In this document: positions 14,434-20,596 of the stretch, one piece after another
How the letters are laid out: the number at the start of each line of letters is the position of its first letter
Numbering within the stretch: position 1 is the first letter of the stretch
Assembly: GCA_003660905.1 (NCBI GenBank)
Contig: QMVB01000010.1
Coordinates: 1 to 20,596 of the forward strand
Length of the DNA: 20,596 bases
Reading direction: 5' to 3'
DNA from: Candidatus Nanohalarchaeota archaeon
GTDB taxonomy: Archaea; EX4484-52
The notes under the pieces: generated by a model
Database searches by the model: none
Seen by the model: only the letters and a program-made list of their open reading frames with translations
What the model was told of the DNA's origin: nothing
Program-made: the position numbers and the translations under genes

Positions 14434-16554
14434 ACCCTTAACAACCCGCAAAATATCCTCTCCATACTTTGCAATTTTCGCAGGTCCAAACCCATGTATC
14501 TTTTCTAACTCAGCAGAACTCTTTGGCATCTTTTGCGCTATTTCCAGCAAGGTCCTGTCATGCAGTATGCAATAGGCAGGAAGGTCCATCTCTCTGGCAA
14601 GAGAACTTCTCCAGCTTTTTAGCCTCGCCACCAAAGTCCCGGATAATTTAGATATATCCATATTAATTTTCTCTTTAATTTTTAACTGCAATTTTTCTTT
14701 TTTCGCATCCATTAATTCAAGCATGGTTTTTGTTATAAAATAAGTGGGCTTTTTGCCTGAGTAAGTCAGGTACAAAATTTCTTTTGCCCGGCTCATAGCA
14801 ACATAGAACAATCGCCTTTCTTCTTCTTCTTTGTCATATTCCTCGACCTTTACCATATCAACTACCGGATGCTCGGTGCCTTTGCATGGAAAATTAAGGG
14901 CATTGCACCCGACAATAAGAACCATTTTTGCTTCCATTCCCTTGATTGCATGAATGGTCGCAAGTGTTACATCATCTTTTCTGGCTTTGCTGCTTCTTTT
15001 CATTTCATCGCTTCTTACTACATGCTTTATTCCTGCAATTTTCATTCTCTGGGATATTTCATTCAACTGCCTGTTGACTCGCGCCAGTACAAAAATTTCA
15101 TTTCCGGGGAGGTCTGATGAGAGTATTTTTTGCAGGACATGGTTGAACTCTGCATCTTCTGAACTAAATTTCAAAAGATTGATGTCTTTTTCTCCTTCAA
15201 TGGTTGACTCTAAATCTGCCAGTCCCATGTTCTTTATTGAATTATTTATCAATTCCACCAGGTGCTTTGTTGACCGGTAATTTTTTGTCAGAGTGATTAT
15301 ATCGCAAGTAGGGTAGTTATCCTCAAAATTAAGTATGTATCTTATATCAGAGCCCCTCCAGCCGTATATAGACTGCCTCGGGTCTCCTACGCAAAACAGA
15401 TTAGGGGAATTAAGAATATCGACGAGCTTTATCTGAGTTGAATTGACATCCTGGTATTCATCTACGAGCACATGCTCAAATTTAGGTATTATTTCTTTGT
15501 GCTTTTCAAACAGCGTTATTGCATCAATCAACTGGTCTGCAAAATCGCGCAGGCCGTATTTTTTCATGTATGCTTCAATGTAATTGCAGACGCCAAATAC
15601 CAGTTCTGCGCTTTTTTTATTGTCTTTGTTAGCAGTTTCAAAGGACAGTTTTCTTAAGGACTTGTTCTTGAATTTATAGTAGTCCCTGATGAAAAAGCAG
15701 TCATTCATGAATATATTCTGGAGCTGTTCAGTGGTTTTTCCTTTTTTCTGGGCGTAGCTGAAGTATATGTCTGTTGCCTGTTCAGGAGATATATTTAAGC
15801 TCGAAAGCGCCTTGCCAACCATCACAATTTTATCCCTGTAATTAATTACTCTGACTGTTTTGCTGTAAATCATGTTATTGTACCATCTTAAAATCTTCTC
15901 GCAAAATGAATTGAATGTTTCAATATTTACATCGCTTATATGTTCAAGCCGCCTCATCATTTCAGCTCTTGCTTTTCGGGTGAATGTTATTGCCAGTATT
16001 TTTTTAGGAGCAACAGAGCGATACTTTACAAGGAATTCAATCCTTTTCGTAAGCACAGTTGTTTTCCCGGAACCTGCCCCTGCAAGGCATAGGATATGCT
16101 CGTTGCTGCTTATGATTGCTTTTTTCTGCTCATCATTGAAATGATTTAGAAAATCACTGTATTTTTCAAATAATTCCTTCTCTTTTTGAGTTATCTGTGT
16201 CTGGGTTTCCTTAAAATTAAAGGACAGCTTTTTTTTGTAGAGAACAGGATTGTCTATTTCTTTTCTTCCCTTTTCAGTCAATTCAAGCACTTTCCAGAAC
16301 TTTTTGCCGTTGATGGAAGTTACCTCAATCAAGTTATTTAAGATAAGATTGTCTATCATTGCGTTCAGCTCTTCTTCATCATAGGCAAGAGTTCCGAAAT
16401 TTTGTTTTGAAGCCAAACAATTTCGGGCTATTGACTTATTGCTCTCTTCCCCACGAAGAAAATCTATCAACAGTTTTTTCCCGACACTAAAGGAAATCTC
16501 CTTTATTGCTTTTAAGACAAATATATAATCCAGTTCCTTTTTGCTTTTCATCAT
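14431..16554 (-). CDS. UvrD/Rep-type superfamily 1 helicase with RQC-like and HRDC domains
   Basis: This is an ATP-driven DNA helicase, probably 3'-5', for repair or fork processing. In the 707-residue protein an N-terminal winged-helix region (about 10-105; KKLLIDFLRGEESNK to KVLELTEKGRKEI) looks like the RQC domain of RecQ helicases. The SF1A core has Walker A AGAGSGKT (158-165), motif Ia ITFTRKARAEMM (189-200), motif II VDEYQD (364-369), motif III GDPRQSIYGWRGSD (390-403), motif IV-like NYRST (425-429), motif V TIHAIKGMEA (533-542) and motif VI EEERRLFYVAMSRAKE (577-592). An HRDC domain (about 638-705) ends in HGFGPAKIAKYG. The 2B region between motifs IV and V is very short compared with E. 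coli UvrD. A 147-nt part of this gene is duplicated at 7538-7684. TATA-like ATTATTAAATC lies about 25 nt upstream. Confidence 0.92.
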   Translation of the reverse strand: MMKSKKELDYIFVLKAIKEISFSVGKKLLIDFLRGEESNKSIARNCLASKQNFGTLAYDEEELNAMIDNLILNNLIEVTSINGKKFWKVLELTEKGRKEIDNPVLYKKKLSFNFKETQTQITQKEKELFEKYSDFLNHFNDEQKKAIISSNEHILCLAGAGSGKTTVLTKRIEFLVKYRSVAPKKILAITFTRKARAEMMRRLEHISDVNIETFNSFCEKILRWYNNMIYSKTVRVINYRDKIVMVGKALSSLNISPEQATDIYFSYAQKKGKTTEQLQNIFMNDCFFIRDYYKFKNKSLRKLSFETANKDNKKSAELVFGVCNYIEAYMKKYGLRDFADQLIDAITLFEKHKEIIPKFEHVLVDEYQDVNSTQIKLVDILNSPNLFCVGDPRQSIYGWRGSDIRYILNFEDNYPTCDIITLTKNYRSTKHLVELINNSIKNMGLADLESTIEGEKDINLLKFSSEDAEFNHVLQKILSSDLPGNEIFVLARVNRQLNEISQRMKIAGIKHVVRSDEMKRSSKARKDDVTLATIHAIKGMEAKMVLIVGCNALNFPCKGTEHPVVDMVKVEEYDKEEEERRLFYVAMSRAKEILYLTYSGKKPTYFITKTMLELMDAKKEKLQLKIKEKINMDISKLSGTLVARLKSWRSSLAREMDLPAYCILHDRTLLEIAQKMPKSSAELEKIHGFGPAKIAKYGEDILRVVKG

Positions 16555-16571
16555 AGATTAAAAAGAAGAAT

Positions 16572-16582
16572 GATTTAATAAT
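16572..16582 (-). promoter_or_regulatory. TATA-like box of the helicase gene
   Basis: On the minus strand ATTATTAAATC is centred about 23-26 nt before the tandem ATGs at 16554 and 16551. Confidence 0.45.
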
Positions 16583-16603
16583 CTTTGTTGGGATTCTTAA
16601 AAA

Positions 16604-16613
16604 CTATTTAATC
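16604..16613 (+). promoter_or_regulatory. TATA box of the dolichol-kinase-like gene
   Basis: CTATTTAATC is centred about 25 nt before ATG 16633, favouring that start over the in-frame TTG at 16615. Confidence 0.5.
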
Positions 16614-16632
16614 TTTGCCTGCTAATAGCAGT

Positions 16633-17265
16633 ATGAATTCATCCAAAACAAAAAAATATTCATTTGCTACAGAATTAATCAGGAAATTGATTCATCTCAA
16701 TGCATTGTTCATTGTGCTTTTATATGAATTTTTTGGGAAGCAAATCACATTGGTTGTCCTTATGATTGCATTGGTTATAGCTCTTGGAGCAGAGTATTTA
16801 AGGATAGAGCACGGCATGAAGATACCTTTTTTTGATGCAACATACAGGAGGAGAGAAAGAAAAGCGCTTGGAGGACATGTATTTTTTGTAATTGGGGCTA
16901 TTCTTGTGATTTCTGTTTTTTCAAAAGAAGTCGCAATAATATCTATACTCATGACTGTTTTTGGTGATGCTGCTGCTGCGATTTTTGGCAGGGCATATGG
17001 AAAGCATTATATTTCCGGGCTAAAAAACAAGGCAATAGAGGGTGTCTTTGCAGAATTTGTTGCAGATATGTTTGTAGGAATCATTTATCTTTGGCTGTTT
17101 GTCGGAACCATTTCTCCTGTATGGTGGTTCATTCTGATTGCAATGGCAACTGTTGCAACAATAGTTGAGACTATAAGCAGGAGACTGGATGATAATTTAC
17201 TGATTCCTGTGTTTTCCGGCATAGTAGGAGAGTCTTTGTTGCTTATTATAGCGATTGTGGTTTGA
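16633..17265 (+). CDS. Dolichol/phytol kinase-like CTP-dependent membrane enzyme
   Basis: The 210-residue protein has six to seven membrane segments and the signature of the SEC59/DGK1/VTE5 polyprenol-kinase superfamily, which is related to CdsA. It opens with ELIRKLIHLNALFIVLLYEF, then has YRRRERKALGGHVFF (about 75-89), VFGDAAAAIFGRAYGKH (about 112-128), then K-A-I-E-G-V-F-A-E-F (about 134-143) and ETISRRLDDNLLIPVFSG (about 182-199). The conserved Asp, Lys, Glu and paired Asp residues would bind CTP and metal. Relatives phosphorylate dolichol, phytol or diacylglycerol; in archaea a polyprenol kinase for lipid-carrier recycling is plausible, but the substrate is inference. Confidence 0.82.
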   Translation: MNSSKTKKYSFATELIRKLIHLNALFIVLLYEFFGKQITLVVLMIALVIALGAEYLRIEHGMKIPFFDATYRRRERKALGGHVFFVIGAILVISVFSKEVAIISILMTVFGDAAAAIFGRAYGKHYISGLKNKAIEGVFAEFVADMFVGIIYLWLFVGTISPVWWFILIAMATVATIVETISRRLDDNLLIPVFSGIVGESLLLIIAIVV

Positions 17266-17461
17266 TAATAGGGGGAGTAATTTTATCAGTTGGTCTTCGG
17301 ATGATGAGAGTAAATCAGGAGCATTTTATATCGCTCTTGACAGGGAACCAGAACCACTTTCATCAACGATTATTGGAAAAGCAATAGAAGAAGAACAAAT
17401 AGATGGGTTTGAATTAGTATATTCTGATAACATCATAAGAATATACAAATTAAGAGAATAA
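17255..17461 (+). CDS. Short ORF without ATG, downstream of the kinase-like gene
   Basis: The family is not recognised. The frame encodes up to 68 residues with a plausible folded composition (SGAFYIALDREPEP, then IIGKAIEEEQIDGFELVY, then IIRIYKLRE). It has no in-frame ATG or GTG; the only conventional start is TTG at 17255, which overlaps the preceding gene by 11 nt. A purine-rich AGGGGGAG lies at 17268-17275, inside the frame rather than before it. It may be a translationally coupled gene, a degenerate 3' fragment, or part of the upstream protein lost by a +1 shift. Confidence 0.4.
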   Translation: MWFDNRGSNFISWSSDDESKSGAFYIALDREPEPLSSTIIGKAIEEEQIDGFELVYSDNIIRIYKLRE

Positions 17462-17470
17462 ATGCTTTGC

Positions 17471-18238
17471 CTAAAATTTACTCGCAATCTTCCTTATTTC
17501 TTTTTCTTTTTTAGAGGACAAGTCAAGTATTTTATTTAGTTCTTCAACACTGAATCCGCCGTATTCTCCTTTCTGCATGGCGCAGATGTTTCCGTCTTTT
17601 GTGAATGTTGTTGTCAGGCGGCAGTTGAAACAAGTTTCCTCGTCTTTTGTTGTATCTAAAATGATTTTTGTTTTGTATTTTCTTGCTGTTATAGTAATTG
17701 GAAAATCAGTTATTGGAAATGGCTTGTCTTTTTCTTTTTCATCTTTTTTTGGCATTTTTGCAAAATGCAGTGCCAAAACGCATGCAAGAGTACAGGCGTC
17801 AATTAATCCACCATTATGATTGATTATATAGCAGTCAATGCTGATTCTCCAGATTTCCTCGTTTTTTTCAAGGCACAGTTTCTTAAGATCTATGCAGTGG
17901 GATTCCCGAATTCCTCTGTCAACAACCCGGCTTAATTCAACCATTGTTTCATCCGGTCTTCCGGCTTCAATTTCCTTTGCTGCAAGAGGCATGTATTCTA
18001 CAGATGTCACTATTACTCCTTCATCAGGACTATCAGGATAAGGAATTCCTAAGTCTCCTTTTATGCCGCATATTACTTCAGTATTGCCTATTTTTAATCT
18101 GCATGAGCCAAGCGCATTTTGGATTGGGTTTTTTTCAATTTCTATTGCTCTGTATTCGTCCTTTTTTCTGTTGTCTAATCGCTTGTCTTCAAGTATTTTT
18201 TTACAAATGTATTTTGCTGTTAATTTGTTAAGTGCCAT
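17471..18238 (-). CDS. rrp42: Exosome complex subunit Rrp42
   Basis: Rrp42 is the catalytically inactive RNase PH-fold partner of Rrp41 in the hexameric ring of the archaeal RNA exosome, which degrades and tails RNA 3' ends. The 255-residue protein has the Rrp42 order: an LDNRKKDEYRAIEIEKN start, GSCRLKIGNTEVICGIKGDLG (44-64), the ELSRVVDRGIRESHCIDLKKL block (about 101-121), DCYIINHNGGLIDACTLA (about 135-152) and an acidic, lysine-rich insertion (KKDEKEKDKP) before the second half. It begins 8 nt after the rpl2 stop codon, so the two are co-transcribed. The usual neighbours rrp4 and rrp41 are not in the window. Confidence 0.92.
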   Translation of the reverse strand: MALNKLTAKYICKKILEDKRLDNRKKDEYRAIEIEKNPIQNALGSCRLKIGNTEVICGIKGDLGIPYPDSPDEGVIVTSVEYMPLAAKEIEAGRPDETMVELSRVVDRGIRESHCIDLKKLCLEKNEEIWRISIDCYIINHNGGLIDACTLACVLALHFAKMPKKDEKEKDKPFPITDFPITITARKYKTKIILDTTKDEETCFNCRLTTTFTKDGNICAMQKGEYGGFSVEELNKILDLSSKKEKEIRKIASKF

Positions 18239-18246
18239 AATTAGAA

Positions 18247-18954
18247 TTATCTTTTCTTTCCGCTCCTTCTTGCCGCAATAGAGCCTATTTTTCTTCCCGG
18301 CGGCGCATTTCTGCTCACTGTCTTTTGCTTTCCGAAGTTTTGTCCACCATATTTGTGGTCTCTTGCATTCATATTTGTAGGAGATATTCGCGGATATTTT
18401 TTGCTCTTTGCCTTCATTTTATGATATTTATTCCCTGCTTTTACCAATGGTTTTGCTGTTCTTTTTCCTCCTGCAACAACGCCGACTATTGCCCGGCAGT
18501 TTGGATCGAATGATTTTTGCTTTTTAGAAGGCATCTTTACTATAATTTTGTTTTTGTCCCTGGATACAACCAGCCCAAATGTTCCGCATCCTCTTATTAA
18601 TTTTCCGCCATCATTTGGTCTGACTTCAATGTTGAAAACAGGCATTCCTTCAGGTATTTGGCTTAGCGGAAGAATTGTTCCTGCGGGCGGTTTTTGCTTT
18701 GGATTCTGTTTTTGCTTTAATTCAAAAGTGTCTTTTGTGCTTAAACCTTCACAGGCAAGCACATAATGTTTTTTATTCTCTAATTTTACAATTAACAGCG
18801 GCGCTCCTCTTGCCTTGTCAGTTACAATATCTTCTACAATAGCAACACCGTCTTTTAAATCAGGATATTTTAATTTAGTAAGAAAAGCATGACTTCTTGC
18901 CTTGTAGGTTAAAGACCCTTTTCCTCTTCTTTGACAAATAATAGGAGTTCCCAT
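18247..18954 (-). CDS. rpl2: Ribosomal protein uL2 (L2), archaeal type
   Basis: uL2 is a core large-subunit protein beside the peptidyl-transferase centre. The 235-residue sequence is full-length for archaea, with an RRGKGSLTYKARSHAF start, IVEDIVTDKARGAPLLIVKL (about 39-58), NIEVRPNDGGKLIRGCGTF (about 107-125), and the C-terminal loop ISPTNMNARDHKYGG with N-A-R-D-H in place of the bacterial V-A-M-N-P-V-D-H. In most archaea rpl2 sits in the L3-L4-L23-L2-S19 cluster; here it is next to rrp42 with no other ribosomal gene. A TATA box about 24 nt upstream supports the start. Confidence 0.95.
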   Translation of the reverse strand: MGTPIICQRRGKGSLTYKARSHAFLTKLKYPDLKDGVAIVEDIVTDKARGAPLLIVKLENKKHYVLACEGLSTKDTFELKQKQNPKQKPPAGTILPLSQIPEGMPVFNIEVRPNDGGKLIRGCGTFGLVVSRDKNKIIVKMPSKKQKSFDPNCRAIVGVVAGGKRTAKPLVKAGNKYHKMKAKSKKYPRISPTNMNARDHKYGGQNFGKQKTVSRNAPPGRKIGSIAARRSGKKR

Positions 18955-18970
18955 ATTTGTTTAAATTCTA

Positions 18971-18983
18971 AAATATTATAAAG
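18971..18983 (-). promoter_or_regulatory. TATA box of the rpl2-rrp42 operon
   Basis: On the minus strand CTTTATAATATTT is centred about 24 nt before the ATG at 18954. It lies in the 39-nt gap after the small membrane protein gene. Confidence 0.5.
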
Positions 18984-18993
18984 TTATTGAAAA

Positions 18994-19206
18994 TTATTTT
19001 TTATATTCTTCCATATACTTGTAAAAAAACAGCATAAGAAAAAACAAGGCAAGCATGACAGGAAGGATTATTAAAAATATAGAAAAATCAAAGAGAGAAT
19101 AATCACGAAAAATCTTGTAAGATAATGTTATTATTATTACAACCACTGCCACAATAATAAGCCAGTTTTGGTTTGTATCTTTTAGTAAATCATCACTATC
19201 TATCAT
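18994..19206 (-). CDS. Two-TM small membrane protein
   Basis: The family is not recognised. The 70-residue protein has an acidic N-terminus (MIDSDDLLKDTNQ), two hydrophobic helices (about 15-30 and 43-61) joined by a short charged loop (KIFRDYS), and a charged tail (YKYMEEYKK). TTTAAATATAT is centred about 25 nt upstream of the ATG, supporting a genuine leaderless gene. It lies in the same orientation as rpl2, 39 nt upstream of it. Confidence 0.65.
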   Translation of the reverse strand: MIDSDDLLKDTNQNWLIIVAVVVIIITLSYKIFRDYSLFDFSIFLIILPVMLALFFLMLFFYKYMEEYKK

Positions 19207-19225
19207 TATTTATACATAAATGTTA

Positions 19226-19237
19226 ATATATTTAAAT
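19226..19237 (-). promoter_or_regulatory. TATA box of the two-TM protein gene
   Basis: On the minus strand TTTAAATATAT is centred about 25 nt before the ATG at 19206. Confidence 0.45.
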
Positions 19238-19385
19238 ATATCTATTTATTTAATTTTGTACTTTTTTCAGATTTTTGTTTTCTACTAAAAAGTAATAAAT
19301 TAAACTCTCACAAAATACCTTCTTTTTTTAATTTTACCACCATAAAGTAACAAAAATAATTCTCTCAAAACATGAATTTTTTTGT

Positions 19386-20234
19386 TTATAGATTATCCAA
19401 TGGGCTGGAAATTTCCTTTAACTGGGCTCCTGAGACAGTTGTGTAAATCTGGGTTGTTGCGAGATTAGAATGCCCGAGGAGTTTCTGTATTTTCCTTATA
19501 TCTACTCCATTTTCAAGCAAATGTGTTGCAAAACTGTGCCTAAGAGTATGCACATGGACCTTTTTCTTTATTCCTGCTTTCAGGGCTGCGTTGGTTACTA
19601 TATACTCTACTGTTCTTGGGGCAATCCTATCACTGATTCTGCCCGGAAAAAGATATCCTTTCGGCATTTTACCATCATTCATAAGATTTTTTAAACAGGA
19701 AATTAATTTATTGGATAATATTACCATCCTGTGCTTTTTTCCTTTACCCTCACGAATCCATGCAATTTTTTCATTCAGGTCCAGCTCACTCCATTTCATA
19801 TTTATGAGCTCGCTCAGACGAATTCCGCTGGAATAAAAAAAACAGATAATCGTCTTGTTCCTGTGATTATCCTCACAGTCAATAATCTTTTTTATTTCTT
19901 TTTGGCTTAGAACTACAGGAATTGATTTAGTTGTCTTCGGCGTCTTTATTTTATATGATTTGCCCCAAATTTCATTGTATAAAAATAAGATTGCTGATTT
20001 TATTAGAGCAATTGATTTAAATGATTTTTCATCATCAACTAATTCTGCAAGATATTCTTTTATGTCCTCAAGTTCTGCTTCTTCAGGATCTTTTTTGTAC
20101 CATTCAAGGAACTTTTGCGTGTTGAACAGATATGTTTTATAAGTTGCATTAGTGAACCCTCTGAGTTTCATTTCAGTGAGCATTTTTTGTAAAATCACAT
20201 TTTTTGGTCTATTTTGTCTCTGTACCCTACCCAT
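19386..20234 (-). CDS. xerA: XerA tyrosine recombinase
   Basis: XerA is the single archaeal counterpart of XerC/XerD and resolves chromosome dimers at dif. From ATG 20234 the protein has 282 residues, the normal length. The N-terminal SAM-like core-binding domain is at about 10-95 (LTEMKLRGFTNATYKTY). The catalytic domain carries R139 (SGIRLSEL), the hairpin lysine in EGKGKKHR (162-169), H229 and R232 (HTLRH, 229-233), H255 (LGHSN) and the nucleophile Y264 (TTQIYTTVS). The frame extends 26 codons further upstream, but those codons run across a TATA box and a dif-like palindrome. The TATA box 27 nt before 20234 and the family start both argue for the shorter form. Confidence 0.93.
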   Translation of the reverse strand: MGRVQRQNRPKNVILQKMLTEMKLRGFTNATYKTYLFNTQKFLEWYKKDPEEAELEDIKEYLAELVDDEKSFKSIALIKSAILFLYNEIWGKSYKIKTPKTTKSIPVVLSQKEIKKIIDCEDNHRNKTIICFFYSSGIRLSELINMKWSELDLNEKIAWIREGKGKKHRMVILSNKLISCLKNLMNDGKMPKGYLFPGRISDRIAPRTVEYIVTNAALKAGIKKKVHVHTLRHSFATHLLENGVDIRKIQKLLGHSNLATTQIYTTVSGAQLKEISSPLDNL

Positions 20235-20256
20235 AGCCCTTAAATATGCACTAAAA

Positions 20257-20266
20257 CTATATAAAG
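20257..20266 (-). promoter_or_regulatory. TATA box of xerA
   Basis: On the minus strand CTTTATATAG is centred about 27 nt before ATG 20234, giving a leaderless xerA message. The dif-like site begins within 2 nt of its upstream edge, where TFB would normally contact DNA. Confidence 0.6.
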
Positions 20267-20267
20267 T

Positions 20268-20295
20268 TTTGCGTATAATGTATATTATACGCAAT
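20268..20295. other. dif: dif-like XerA recombination site
   Basis: The 28-bp site has the standard dif layout: an 11-bp arm TTTGCGTATAA (20268-20278), a 6-bp centre TGTATA (20279-20284) and an 11-bp arm TTATACGCAAT (20285-20295). TTGCGTATAAT (20269-20279) and ATTATACGCAA (20284-20294) are perfect inverted repeats. Against the remembered E. coli dif (arms GGTGCGCATAA and TTATGTTAAAT, centre TGTATA) it agrees at 21 of 28 positions, including the whole central hexamer. It lies between xerA and the divergent shikimate-kinase-like gene. The exact symmetry suits one recombinase occupying both arms. The alternative is an operator for xerA. Confidence 0.75.
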
Positions 20296-20328
20296 GGGGC
20301 AAAAATAGTCATAAAATTTGTGAAAAAT

Positions 20329-20596
20329 ATGAATATTACTCTAATTGGAATGGCAGGTGTGGGAAAAAGTTTTATCGGAAAGCATCTGGCAGAAAGATTG
20401 AATTGTACTTTCGTAGATATTGATGAAGTAATTGAAAAAAAGACAAGTTTAACTCTCCAGCAAATAATAGATACTCATGGTGAAGAAGAATTTTTGAAAA
20501 TTGAAGAAAGAGCAATCCTTAGACTGAACGGTTTTAATAATTCTATAATCTCTCCCGGCGGAAGCATCATATATTCAAAAAAAGCAATGGATTTTC
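20329..20596 (+). CDS. Shikimate-kinase-like protein, truncated by the window end
   Basis: Only the first 89 codons are present. They match the shikimate kinase fold: P-loop GMAGVGKS (7-14), the Asp pair of the substrate site in FVDIDEVIEKKTS, the GEEEFLKIEE helix, and SPGGSIIYS in the place of the GGG motif. Two departures matter: the arginine following Phe in this helix, which holds the shikimate carboxylate in known enzymes (Arg58 of the Mycobacterium enzyme), is Leu here, and G-G-G is P-G-G-S. The protein may act on another small molecule or be a diverged shikimate kinase. GTG 20320 is an alternative in-frame start. No TATA box lies at the usual distance; the AT-rich dif centre is about 45 nt upstream. 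Confidence 0.75.
   Translation, partial: MNITLIGMAGVGKSFIGKHLAERLNCTFVDIDEVIEKKTSLTLQQIIDTHGEEEFLKIEERAILRLNGFNNSIISPGGSIIYSKKAMDF

Noticed and set aside
19289..19372. Weak direct repeat (19289-19317 and 19344-19372, about 22 of 29 positions) between xerA and the two-TM gene.
   Set aside because: Both copies are extremely AT-rich and the mismatches are clustered. This level of similarity is expected by chance in such sequence.
20235..20312. N-terminal extension of XerA starting at 20312.
   Set aside because: These 26 codons overlap the TATA box and the dif-like palindrome, encode no family sequence, and the ATG at 20234 fits both promoter spacing and family length.
1..20596. tRNA, rRNA or CRISPR loci.
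   Set aside because: No GC-rich cloverleaf, rRNA-like conserved block or regularly spaced repeat array was seen; the intergenic stem-loops are irregularly placed and lack spacers.

Overview
The window looks like an AT-rich archaeal chromosome segment. Support comes from an archaeal/eukaryotic-type tryptophanyl-tRNA synthetase, the exosome subunit Rrp42, the diphthamide enzyme Dph2, ribosomal protein uL2, a DUF4013 membrane protein and an XerA-type recombinase. Many start codons also sit about 24-28 nt downstream of a TATA box, the layout of leaderless archaeal transcripts. Small gene content, short intergenic gaps and visible gene decay would fit a reduced lineage such as DPANN, but the lineage cannot be fixed from sequence reading alone.

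Layout. 1-238: a leader with an inverted copy of an intergenic stem-loop repeat and a promoter. 239-4657: a 1472-residue multidomain protein with coiled coils, a kinase-like catalytic signature, duplicated helical modules and Ig-like domains joined by Pro/Thr linkers. 4677-6489: a minus-strand operon of a MIT-like/Vps4-like AAA ATPase and a polytopic membrane protein with a cytosolic winged helix. 6543-6752: a second, elaborated repeat copy. 6753-7804: a gene graveyard in which a frameshifted threonine synthase is joined at a 12-nt microhomology to a diverged copy of part of the uvrD-type helicase gene located 7 kb away, followed by what looks like the last 39 codons of a citrate synthase. 7806-8759: dph2. 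8796-8892: a third repeat copy. 8922-10792: a Na/phosphate-cotransporter-like protein and a pilin-like or anchored exported protein. 10895-13721: minus-strand genes for a DUF333 lipoprotein, a phosphatidylserine decarboxylase family enzyme, a small membrane protein and trpS. 13788-14408: DUF4013 protein. 14431-16554: a UvrD-family helicase with RQC-like and HRDC domains. 16633-17461: a dolichol-kinase/CTP-transferase-like membrane protein and a short ORF lacking an ATG. 17471-19206: rrp42, rpl2 and a two-TM small protein. 19386-20234: xerA. 20329-end: a truncated shikimate-kinase-like gene.

The strongest non-coding signals are two. First, a dif-like site (20268-20295) lies immediately upstream of the xerA TATA box, with perfectly palindromic arms and the same central hexamer as the E. 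coli dif site. This suggests a chromosome-dimer resolution locus with recombinase and target side by side. Second, a family of intergenic stem-loop repeats occurs at 19-92, 6543-6752 and 8796-8892. Their 38-nt units align without gaps, and at one stem pair both bases change together, so a selected DNA or RNA structure is plausible.
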